Below are positions 53,108 through 61,116 of a stretch of DNA of 64,000 bases, piece by piece; within the stretch, counting starts at the first letter, position 1, and each line of letters starts with the position of its first letter. The stretch is from an uncultured Bacilli bacterium. GTDB lineage: Bacteria > Bacillota_I > Bacilli_A > RF39 > UBA660. Location of the stretch: assembly GCA_934098385.1 (NCBI GenBank), contig CAKOOJ010000001.1, positions 62,001 through 126,000 of the forward strand. The letters are read 5' to 3'. The notes beneath the pieces were generated by a model. It worked only from the letters and a program-made list of their open reading frames with translations, was not told the origin of the DNA and did not search any database. A program made the position numbers and the translations under genes.

Positions 53108-54259
53108 TTATCTATTTTTTTCTAATTTCTTTGCTTTATCTATTTGTTGTAATCCTAAATTTATAAAATATATTATTACTAACCATGCTATTATACTAAC
53201 TGCTATTTGTGTACCACAATAAGGTATATTAAGTGGCATATCCCATATACCATGTAAAACTATAGGTATTAAACATATAAGTAAAAATCTTTTATCATTT
53301 AAATGTTTTTTATCAATTTTCTCAAAACCTTTTACGAACATTAATGCAGCACCTTCTATTGCAGCCCATGCAACATGTCCACCAGGAGCTAAGAAACCTC
53401 TTATTTTAATTACATATAACATTGTTTGTAAACCATTATTTATACCATTTCTTAAAATATATCCAGCAGTTTCGAAAGCGGCAAAACCAGCACCAACAGC
53501 AGCGCCAATTAATAAACCATTTAATATATAATTACAATTTTTGCTTTTAAATATAAATAATGCAACTATTGCTGCTTTGGCTGTCTCCTCAATAACACCA
53601 ACCATTAAAGCACCAGAATAAGTTCTTATATCGGTATTAAATTCTAACGAAAAGAATAATATTGCAACAATTAAACTCAATGCACCACCCAGTATAAAAT
53701 ATTTTATTACTTTATAAAATGGTATATTTCTAAATAAATTTATTTCAAAAAAGAATATTAATACTACAACTGGCATTGCAAATGCACCTAACATAACAAG
53801 CCCTGGTAAAAAATTATCATTTCCATAATTTATAAATCCTATACGACAAGGTATATATGCTATTAAGAAAAATATAAATATTTTAAAATATACCCATGCA
53901 CTAGCATTTTTAGGATTTATATCTAATACACTTGGCGTTGTTTCTTTGCTACCACAAACAAATACTTCATCTAATTCTTCATCTGTATGTTTTTTAAAAG
54001 TATTTTTAAATAAATCTTTGAAACTAACGTAACTTTCCGATTTAGCACCAGTTATTTTATCTAAGTTTTCACTTACAATATTAGTAGCAGTCTTTTTTTG
54101 AAGAGGATAACCACAATCAGGACAATTTATATCACTACTTTTAACTTTCTTACCACATTCAGGACAAATACTTACTTCATTTTTAAATCCACAATGAGGA
54201 CAAGTTTTAGCACTAGATGAAATTGATTCACCACATTCCTTACATTTAATCAAAGCCAC
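53108..54259 (-). CDS. PrsW-family intramembrane metalloprotease with N-terminal zinc ribbons
   Basis: Two zinc ribbons start the protein (CKECGESISSSAKTCPHCG and CPECGKKVKSSDINCPDCG). After a linker come about nine membrane helices with the PrsW motifs: VIEETAKAAI, AAFETAGYIL, HVAWAAIEG and HGIWD, giving the Glu and His metal ligands. In B. subtilis PrsW cuts the anti-sigma factor RsiW; the substrate here is unknown. Start is a GTG behind GGAGGTAATTAAA. It follows the next zinc-ribbon gene by one base, as one operon. Confidence 0.85.
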   Translation of the reverse strand: MALIKCKECGESISSSAKTCPHCGFKNEVSICPECGKKVKSSDINCPDCGYPLQKKTATNIVSENLDKITGAKSESYVSFKDLFKNTFKKHTDEELDEVFVCGSKETTPSVLDINPKNASAWVYFKIFIFFLIAYIPCRIGFINYGNDNFLPGLVMLGAFAMPVVVLIFFFEINLFRNIPFYKVIKYFILGGALSLIVAILFFSLEFNTDIRTYSGALMVGVIEETAKAAIVALFIFKSKNCNYILNGLLIGAAVGAGFAAFETAGYILRNGINNGLQTMLYVIKIRGFLAPGGHVAWAAIEGAALMFVKGFEKIDKKHLNDKRFLLICLIPIVLHGIWDMPLNIPYCGTQIAVSIIAWLVIIYFINLGLQQIDKAKKLEKNR

Positions 54260-54260
54260 T

Positions 54261-54989
54261 TTAATTACCTCCTTTTAAAGTTTCAATAATAACTCTTACA
54301 ACATTATTTATTGTATCCGTATTAACATTTTCTTCTTTAGAACCAATCATAAATATCTTATTATTTAATTCTATAGCATATCTATTATCAATAACTATAT
54401 GTCCACTTGAATTGTATTGATATTGTATTCCATATACATAATAATTACCAATAGTATTAGATAACATATCTACTGTTATTTCAACATTACCATATACTTT
54501 TTTTAATTCATTTGTAAAAGCATTTAAAAAGTCTGGTGCTTTTTTATATGTTGAATCCCATCCCATTACAACATAAGGTATTAAAGGTCCTTCATTGTCA
54601 ATATTACTGCCTACATAACTTAGTTTATTAGAATCAACATATGTTTTATATGTACTTGGTATTTCATATGACACTCCTAAATTAGTATCATTATATACCG
54701 CAAATCCATTATTAGTTGCTGGTGTAGTTGTACCAGTAGATGGATTAGAACTTGGATTAGTTGTTGGATTGTCATTACCAGTATTAGTATTATTACTTCT
54801 ATTATTTAGCATATAAAATCCAACTACTACAATTAATAATCCTATTAATAAATACTTATAATCAAACTTATTTTTAGATTTATTATTACTTTTACTATTA
54901 TTCCCATTTATTTCATATCCACATTTAGGACAAAGATCTGCTTGATCACTTATATTATTTTTACACTCTGGACATTTTATTAATGCCAT
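54261..54989 (-). CDS. Zinc-ribbon membrane protein with extracellular domain
   Basis: A zinc ribbon (CPECKNNISDQADLCPKCG), a basic linker, one membrane helix (about residues 48-66), and a Thr/Asn/Ser-rich spacer precede a folded outer domain of about 140 residues (GVSYEIPSTYKTYVDSNKLS, VMGWDSTYKKAPDFLNAFTN). This architecture is shared with many Firmicutes envelope proteins of unknown role. The ATG behind GGAGAGTGAG is used. It is the first gene of a pair with the PrsW-like protease, which also has zinc ribbons; the two may interact. Confidence 0.7.
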   Translation of the reverse strand: MALIKCPECKNNISDQADLCPKCGYEINGNNSKSNNKSKNKFDYKYLLIGLLIVVVGFYMLNNRSNNTNTGNDNPTTNPSSNPSTGTTTPATNNGFAVYNDTNLGVSYEIPSTYKTYVDSNKLSYVGSNIDNEGPLIPYVVMGWDSTYKKAPDFLNAFTNELKKVYGNVEITVDMLSNTIGNYYVYGIQYQYNSSGHIVIDNRYAIELNNKIFMIGSKEENVNTDTINNVVRVIIETLKGGN

Positions 54990-55105
54990 AAACTCACTCT
55001 CCACTTCTATTAGTATAATATTATAAAAATAAAATATACTATTCCTACTAAAATAAGTATATTATATTGAATAATCTTTTTAAATATAGTTTAACAAATA
55101 GTCAA

Positions 55106-55121
55106 TGACAATTTGACAATT
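55106..55121 (+). promoter_or_regulatory. Tandem operator-like repeat before the double-HTH gene
   Basis: TGACAATT occurs twice back to back in the divergent gap between the zinc-ribbon gene and the HTH gene. A TTGACA -35-like hexamer is embedded (55113-55118), so a bound protein would block the promoter. Binding is inferred. Confidence 0.4.
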
Positions 55122-55172
55122 GCAAATAATTATAATTTCATGTATGATATATTTATTAATGGGGATGATTAT

Positions 55173-56852
55173 ATGAAATTTAATGAAATATTTAATAAAT
55201 ATATTAATTTAATTAATTGTACTTCTAAAGATATATCTAATTTATCTAATTTATCTGAATCTATTATAAGTAGGTATAAAAATGGTACTAGAATACCAAA
55301 TAATGATACTATAAAAAAAATATCTAAAACACTTGCTACTCTTTCAAATAATAAATATACTGAATTAGATATTTTAAATGATTTTTATAATGCATCTAAT
55401 ATATCTAATATAGATTTTAATATAGTAGTTAATAATCTAAATATATTAATAAATACATTTAATATTAATGCTAGTACCTTATCTAAGTACTTAAATTATG
55501 ATGCTTCATATTTATCTAGAATAAGAAATAATACTAGAATACCATCTAATAAAGAAGAATTTATTGATTCATTAACAAACTTTATATTAAAAAAATATAA
55601 TAATGAAAAATATAGTCTTATATTAAAAGATTTAATTGGTAATGATATTAATTTTAATAATATAAGAATATGGTTATTAACTAATAAAATTAAAGAAATT
55701 AATGAAGTTAGTACTTTTTTAAATAAATTAGATGAATTTGACTTAAATGATTTTATTAAAAGTATTAAATTTGATGAATTAAAAGTTCCATCTATTCCAT
55801 TTTATAAAGCTAAAACAAAAAGCTATTACGGTATAGAAGAAATGAAAAAAGGTGAATTAGATTTCTTTAAAGCAACTGTTTTATCAAAAAGTAAAGAAGA
55901 TATATTTATGTGCAGTGATATGCCAATGGAAGATATGGCTAAAGATATAGAATTTGGTAAGAAATGGATGTTTGGTATTGCTCTATCTTTAAAAAAAGGA
56001 TTACATTTAAATATAATACATAATTTAGATAGACCATTTAATGAAATGATGTTAGGATTAGAAAGTTGGATACCTCTTTATATGACTGGTCAAGTAAGTC
56101 CATATTATTTTAAAAATATAAATAACACTATTTATAATCATATAAATTATAAATCAGGTTCTGTTATATTAACTGGAGAATGTATTACTGGAAATCATGA
56201 CAAAGGAAAATATTATATTTCTACAAACAATAAAGAATTAGAATATTATAAAACAAAATGTGATATATTATTAAAAAAATCAAGTAGTTTAATGGATATA
56301 TATAGAAAAGAAAATATAGATAAATTTAATGTGTTTATGTCAAAAGATAAAGATATTAAATGTGATAGAAAAAGAATATATTCTACTCTACCATTATTTA
56401 CAATAAAAGATGATTTATTATTAAAAATATTAAAAAGAAATAAAGTAAATGATAATGATATAGATAAAATATTAAAATATAAAAAAGAAGAAGAATTAAA
56501 TACTATAAATATTTTAAAAACTAATAAGATTAATGATATAATTTATAAAATTAGTAAAAAAGACTTTAATAATAAAATTTGTTTATCATTAGAAAATATA
56601 TTTTGTAATTTAGAAATTAAATATAATTATGAAGAATATTTAGAACATTATAATAGTACTATCAATTATAATAATAAAAATTATTTAGTTATTAGTAATG
56701 AATATAAAACATTTAATAATATAAATATAAGTATTTTAAAAGATAAATATGTACATTTAACAAAAAGTGGAGTCCCTATAATACATTTTGTTATTAGACA
56801 TAAAAAATTAATGGATGCTATTGATAATTTTGACCCATTAGTAAAGGAATAA
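55173..56852 (+). CDS. Large regulator with two XRE-type HTH domains and an unknown C-terminal domain
   Basis: From the ATG behind GGGGATGATTAT, residues 1-60 form one HTH (CTSKDISNLSNLSESIISRYKNGTRIP) and residues 85-150 a second of the same pattern (INASTLSKYLNYDASYLSRIRNNTRIP). Both end in a RIP turn. The C-terminal 350 residues contain a conserved-looking core (KAKTKSYYGIEEMKKGELDF, WMFGIALSLKKGLHLNIIHN, MLGLESWIPLYMTGQVSPYY, SGSVILTGEC). I recall this architecture among uncharacterised Firmicutes regulators but cannot name its ligand. It is followed 2 bases later by sortase B, a likely target or partner. Confidence 0.6.
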   Translation: MKFNEIFNKYINLINCTSKDISNLSNLSESIISRYKNGTRIPNNDTIKKISKTLATLSNNKYTELDILNDFYNASNISNIDFNIVVNNLNILINTFNINASTLSKYLNYDASYLSRIRNNTRIPSNKEEFIDSLTNFILKKYNNEKYSLILKDLIGNDINFNNIRIWLLTNKIKEINEVSTFLNKLDEFDLNDFIKSIKFDELKVPSIPFYKAKTKSYYGIEEMKKGELDFFKATVLSKSKEDIFMCSDMPMEDMAKDIEFGKKWMFGIALSLKKGLHLNIIHNLDRPFNEMMLGLESWIPLYMTGQVSPYYFKNINNTIYNHINYKSGSVILTGECITGNHDKGKYYISTNNKELEYYKTKCDILLKKSSSLMDIYRKENIDKFNVFMSKDKDIKCDRKRIYSTLPLFTIKDDLLLKILKRNKVNDNDIDKILKYKKEEELNTINILKTNKINDIIYKISKKDFNNKICLSLENIFCNLEIKYNYEEYLEHYNSTINYNNKNYLVISNEYKTFNNINISILKDKYVHLTKSGVPIIHFVIRHKKLMDAIDNFDPLVKE

Positions 56853-56854
56853 GT

Positions 56855-57661
56855 ATGAAGAATAAGAAAAAAAATGTTTTATTTATCATAATTGTTATAA
56901 TATTAATATTAAGTTTTATATTTTCAATATATAAAATAATTAAATGGAATATAGATAATAATAAAACTAATAAAATTATAAATAATATAAAAGATGAAGT
57001 TGTTGAAACAGAAGATAATGATAATACAGAAATAATAGAACAAAAAGATAATATTGATAAAAGCGACCCATATTTTGATTATATTAAGATGAATATGATA
57101 GATGTTAATTTTGATAATTTAAAAAAGATAAATAATGATATTGAAGGTTGGATAAGAGTTAATGGTACTAATGTTAATTATCCTTTCGTTCAAGGTAATG
57201 ATAATGATTTTTATTTGAATCATTCTTTAAATAAAAAATCTAATGGTGGTGGTTGGTTATTTTTAGATTATAGAAATGAGTTATTAAATAATAAAAATAC
57301 TATTATATACGGACATGGAAGAGTTAATAAAACTATGTTTGGTTCTTTAAAAAATATACTTGATAATGGTTGGTTGGATAATAAAGATAATTTTGTTATA
57401 AAATTAAGTACTGAAAACGAATTAACTTTATGGCAAATATTTAGTGTTTATAAAATACCAACTACAAGCGATTATTTACAAATTAATTTTGATAGTGATA
57501 ACGAATATGAAACATTTATAAATAAATTAATTAATAGAAGTCAATATGATTTTAATACAAGTGTTAGTACAAGTGATAATATTTTAACACTTTCTACTTG
57601 TTATAATAATAGTGATAAATTAGTAGTTCATGCTAAATTAATAAAACGAGAAATTAAGTAA
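56855..57661 (+). CDS. srtB: Class B sortase
   Basis: One N-terminal membrane helix (about residues 8-28) and a hydrophilic linker precede the sortase domain. The catalytic His is in IIYGHGRVNKTMFGSL and the Cys in TLSTCYNN. Position and length (268) fit class B (GWIRVNGTNVNYPFVQGNDN, HSLNKKSNGGGWLFLDYRN). After the Cys the usual Arg (as in GRLVVHAKL) appears to be Lys (SDKLVVHAKL). Two proteins with NPKTN and NPQTG signals lie 4 kb away. It is translated just after the HTH regulator with AAAGGAATAAGT as SD. Confidence 0.9.
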   Translation: MKNKKKNVLFIIIVIILILSFIFSIYKIIKWNIDNNKTNKIINNIKDEVVETEDNDNTEIIEQKDNIDKSDPYFDYIKMNMIDVNFDNLKKINNDIEGWIRVNGTNVNYPFVQGNDNDFYLNHSLNKKSNGGGWLFLDYRNELLNNKNTIIYGHGRVNKTMFGSLKNILDNGWLDNKDNFVIKLSTENELTLWQIFSVYKIPTTSDYLQINFDSDNEYETFINKLINRSQYDFNTSVSTSDNILTLSTCYNNSDKLVVHAKLIKREIK

Positions 57662-57690
57662 TTAAACTTTTTTCTCGTTTTTATTTTTGA
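57645..57690. terminator. Bidirectional terminator after srtB
   Basis: AACGAGAAA pairs with TTTCTCGTT around a 17-base loop and is followed by TTTATTTTT; it serves srtB and, on the other strand, the fragment at 57.7 kb. Confidence 0.65.
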
Positions 57691-57959
57691 TATAAAATTA
57701 TTTCTGCTGGTTTAACTTTATCTACATCAATTACAGATTTTATAGCTAACTGATGAAAAACAAAAATAACACAATCGTAATCTTTATATTTTTCTATAAC
57801 ACTTTGAATTCTATTTTTTAAATGCTCTTTGGATTCCAATTTTACTTCTCTATCTTTAGGAATTACACCATCATTCGCTATATAATCTTTATAATATTCT
57901 TTCATTTCACCTACTTTATATTGATATGTCAAATCAGGTTCCCACTCTCTTAAACTATG
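57681..57959 (-). pseudogene. Histidine phosphatase family gene, 3' fragment
   Basis: The frame read upstream of its TTG starts HSLREWEPDLTYQYKVGEM and continues to CVIFVFHQLAIKSVIDVDKVKPAEIILY, the C-terminal half of a phosphoglycerate-mutase-like histidine phosphatase. The N-terminal RHGE motif with the nucleophilic His is missing, a stop precedes the fragment at 57960, and no SD is seen. It cannot be catalytic. It belongs to a cluster of gene fragments beside the integrated element. Confidence 0.65.
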
Positions 57960-58133
57960 TTATAAAATCACTAAAAAATCAAGTTATCTACATAAATTAC
58001 ATACTTTTTATTAAAATTATGTAGATAACTCCATATTTCACTCAACATTCAAATATATTTAACATTACCTCTTTTATGTATAATAAGAAGAAAAAATATT
58101 TTATACAAAAGTTTTGCAAGCAGAATTTTTTTA

Positions 58134-58241
58134 TTAATCTTTATCCCTGCTAATATTTAATATTATCCCAATACTTACCATACTAACTAAAAGAGATGAA
58201 CCTCCGTAAGATAGAAATGGTAGTGTTACACCGTAAACACA
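58134..58241 (-). pseudogene. FtsW/RodA/SpoVE-family gene, 3' fragment at an integration junction
   Basis: The frame ends GVTLPFLSYGGSSLLVSMVS plus IGIILNISRDKD and a stop, the signature end of SEDS glycosyltransferases. Upstream the match stops abruptly around CVYGVTLP and a stop codon lies 7 codons further on. The serine-recombinase gene follows within 65 bases. I infer that an element inserted into an ftsW-like gene, leaving its last 30 codons here; the rest should lie beyond the other end of the element. Confidence 0.75.
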
Positions 58242-58303
58242 TTTTTTGGGGAGAAAATATTATGAAGACATTTACAAGGTAGATAAAAAAACTTTTAAAA
58301 AAA

Positions 58304-59884
58304 TCATCTAACAAAACTAGCTAACTCTTGAAATTTGAAGAATACATAAATCTTTTTATCATTATCAATTTCAATTCTATCAATAAGTTCTGCTATCATA
58401 GATTTACTAGGTTTCTTTTGTGCTAGAAATTTCTTTACTATGAATGCACAACTATCACAATCAAGAGTTTGTAGTTTAGATGTAATCAAAATCTTTTTAT
58501 TATCTAACTCACTTTTTAGTTTTATGGCGTTATTTAATTTATCATTATAACTATCTAATAAATTTCTAAAAATGTTTTCAGGTAATTTACCATTAACTTT
58601 ATCTAAATATAATTCTTCAATAGCAGTATTATATTTATTAATATCTCTTATAAAAATATCTGTTTCTTTTTGTAAACTATTTAATTCTTCACTTAATATT
58701 AAATTTGCTTCTTCTATTAGTGACTTACTATCATATTCTTTGATAAAGGAATTACAAATATTTGTAATAATATTAATTAAATCTTCTTCTAGTAAATTAT
58801 AATTCACTCTATGAATATTACAAATACCGTATTTTCCTTTTTTACTATACTGATTACACTGAGTGTAGTGTGAATCAGACTTTTTATTTTTTCTTTCTAA
58901 TATGCTTATAGAATGACCACATTCCTTACATTTTAATAGACCACTAAATAAATATTCTTTTTTACTTTTCGTAACTAATTTTGAATTAACTTTTAAAAGT
59001 GTTTGGACTTTATCAAATACTTCTTTACTAATAATGGCTTCATGAGTATCAGGAACAATTATATAATCTTCTTTATTAACTGCACGAAGTTTTTTAGAGT
59101 TATATCTTATTTTGTTATAAGTATTTTGTACCATATTTCCTATATACATTTCACTAGTTAAGATATCTCTTATTGTTTGACTTCTCCAAATTCCATAACC
59201 ATCATTATCAGTAACAGTTGCACCACGACTTTCTTTTTTATAAACTATCGGGATTGATATTTTTTCATCAGTAAGAGTAGTTGCTATTGTATAACAAGTA
59301 TTTCCTGCTAGTGCCATATTATATATTCTTTTTACTATAACTGATGCAACGGGATCAACAACTAACTTATGATGATCACTTGGATCTTTTAAATATCCAT
59401 ACTTAGGTATTGAGCCAATATAATCTCCATTTTTTTGTCTTGCAGTAAATGCACTTTTAACTTTCTTTGATGTATCTCTTAAAATATAATCATTAAAAGT
59501 TAATTTCATAGAAATCATATTATCTCCATTTAATGAATCATATCCATCATTAATTGCAATATATCTAACATTTTTTTCTAGAAAATATTCTTCAATAAAA
59601 GAACCGGTACCATATAATTCACGACCAAGTCTAGATAAGTCTTTTGTAATAACACAATTAATTTTTCCAGACTCAATATCATCTAGCATTCGTTTGAATG
59701 CAGGTCTATCAAAATTACCACCAGAATATCCATCGTCAACATATTCTTCAACCAAATCTAACTTTCCAAATTTACAAAATGATTCTATAATCATTCTTTG
59801 ACTTTCAATAGAAGAACTTTCATCTTTTTTTAAGTCATCTTCTTTGGATAATCTTAAATAATCGCCACATTTATATTTCCTCAT
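58304..59884 (-). CDS. Large serine recombinase (site-specific integrase)
   Basis: The N-terminal resolvase domain has the catalytic Ser in YLRLSKED (about residue 13), and SSSIESQRMIIESFC, EYVDDGYSGGNFDRPAFKRML and TKDLSRLGRELYGTG. A recombinase domain (about 170-280, PKYGYLKDP, WRSQTIRDILTSEMYIGN) and a zinc-ribbon (SGLLKCKECGHSISI) follow, and the C-terminus is a coiled coil. Length 526 fits TndX/TnpX-type integrases of conjugative and mobilisable elements. SD AAGGAGGAAAC precedes the ATG. It is placed next to the ftsW fragment, as usual for an integrase next to its attachment site. Confidence 0.93.
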   Translation of the reverse strand: MRKYKCGDYLRLSKEDDLKKDESSSIESQRMIIESFCKFGKLDLVEEYVDDGYSGGNFDRPAFKRMLDDIESGKINCVITKDLSRLGRELYGTGSFIEEYFLEKNVRYIAINDGYDSLNGDNMISMKLTFNDYILRDTSKKVKSAFTARQKNGDYIGSIPKYGYLKDPSDHHKLVVDPVASVIVKRIYNMALAGNTCYTIATTLTDEKISIPIVYKKESRGATVTDNDGYGIWRSQTIRDILTSEMYIGNMVQNTYNKIRYNSKKLRAVNKEDYIIVPDTHEAIISKEVFDKVQTLLKVNSKLVTKSKKEYLFSGLLKCKECGHSISILERKNKKSDSHYTQCNQYSKKGKYGICNIHRVNYNLLEEDLINIITNICNSFIKEYDSKSLIEEANLILSEELNSLQKETDIFIRDINKYNTAIEELYLDKVNGKLPENIFRNLLDSYNDKLNNAIKLKSELDNKKILITSKLQTLDCDSCAFIVKKFLAQKKPSKSMIAELIDRIEIDNDKKIYVFFKFQELASFVR

Positions 59885-59976
59885 AACTTGTTTCCTCCTT
59901 TAAACTTGTTAATCAAAAACTATAAACACTTAAATAAAGTATAACATAAGTTAGATCTTATTATTTATAATTTTGA

Positions 59977-60126
59977 TTAACATTTTATATTTTTTATATC
60001 GCTTCTATTTTCTTTTATATAAAGTAATATATGTTCTTTTAATATTTCTTTTAACTCTTTACCATTAGCATTAAAATTTAAAACTATATTATTATGTAAT
60101 GGTAAGCTACTAAGTTTACCAGTCAT
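59977..60126 (-). CDS. Small protein upstream of the serine recombinase
   Basis: A 49-residue frame starts MTGKLSSLPLHNNIVLNFNA and continues NGKELKEILKEHILLYIKEN to a stop. It has an excellent SD (TTTAAAGGAGGAAACAAT), the same as that of the recombinase 92 bases downstream. Small proteins in this position often help excision, but no known excisionase motif is visible. Confidence 0.5.
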   Translation of the reverse strand: MTGKLSSLPLHNNIVLNFNANGKELKEILKEHILLYIKENRSDIKNIKC

Positions 60127-60219
60127 ATTGTTTCCTCCTTTAAAAATTTATTATCATCTATCTAATTTTATGCAAAAGAAAAGCCAACAATTTCTTGTTT
60201 GCTTAATTAGACAAATTAT

Positions 60220-60555
60220 TTAATCGTTGAATCCATTTTTGCATTGTCTATATATTTCTTTAAGACATTTATCTTCTTTAATATCTGCATTAGAAAGATA
60301 GCCAATGTTTGCAAAATGTTGTTTTGAAATTTTTAAATGAAGATTTTGTTTTCTAGCAATAGTATTTATTTCACGATTAAGAATTGAAAGATTATTTTCA
60401 ATTTCACTTAGAAATTATGCTGTTGTTCTTGTATTCTTTAAATAATCTGCAATAATATTTTTTGTTGTTTTATTTAAAGAAGTACTAGTTTGTTTAGATA
60501 TATTATATATTTGATCATATAGTTCATTATCAACTCTTAAAGTAATTATTTTCAT
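60220..60555 (-). pseudogene. MobC-like relaxosome accessory gene with an in-frame stop
   Basis: From the ATG (60553-60555), MKIITLRVDNELYDQIYNIS forms a ribbon-helix-helix start. Codon 47 is TAA (60415-60417), after which the same frame continues FLSEIENNLSILNREINTIA to a stop at 60220. The second part resembles the C-terminal region of MobC proteins that help the relaxase open oriT. Only one nonsense codon breaks an otherwise full 111-codon frame, so the loss is recent, or the stop is read through. Confidence 0.6.
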
Positions 60556-61116
60556 TTTTTACCACTTCTTTCTTTATTTTATTTGCTAAATTGTGAATCA
60601 TTTTAGGTTTATTTTTTATCAAAACTATTTATTTTTTATAATGGGCATAAGGAGAACGACACCACAAATCTTATTCTTCCTTTTAAACAAAAAAAAAGAG
60701 TGGTGTCTTACTTTTTTTACACTTGCAAAAATGATTCATTAATTTTCCTTTTTTGACCACTAACACCATTTATAGCCTCATTTATAAACAAATTTGATGA
60801 CTACAAAGTGACCACTAAAATGATTCGCACATATTTTTGGATGCATCACATTACTTTTAATTTTTGATAAAGTCGATAAAGTTTTATAATTTATTTTTAA
60901 ACACCTCCAAACATTATAAAACAAAAAAAGAGAAAACCTCATTTAAAATAAAATTTTCTCTAATCAAAAAATAAATTAAAAAATAAATTAAAAAAGCAGA
61001 AAGAATAGGATTCTCTCTGCATATTTAATTCATTTTACTATATTTTACCACTTGACAATCGGAAGTCATGCAAGTTTTGGACGAATTTGGACTTATTCGG
61101 CCTTATTTGGAAGAAT
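60556..61116. other. Non-coding stretch with repeats, oriT-like remnant and terminators
   Basis: No gene is seen in 560 bases. There is an 8-bp inverted repeat GACACCAC/GTGGTGTC (60658-60665, 60700-60707). A 10-bp direct repeat TGACCACTAA lies at 60754 and 60809, and ATGATTC occurs near 60731 and 60820. Two minus-strand hairpins (GAGAAAA/TTTTCTC near 60932-60961, and the next entry) follow. Repeats upstream of a mobC-like gene are typical for a transfer origin. Three TTTGGA copies occur near 61075-61107. Confidence 0.4.
60985..61020 (-). terminator. Terminator of the helicase operon
   Basis: On the minus strand GCAGAGAGAAT pairs with ATTCTTTCTGC (one mismatch) around a short loop and is followed by TTTTTTAATTTATTTTTT. 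Confidence 0.75.
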
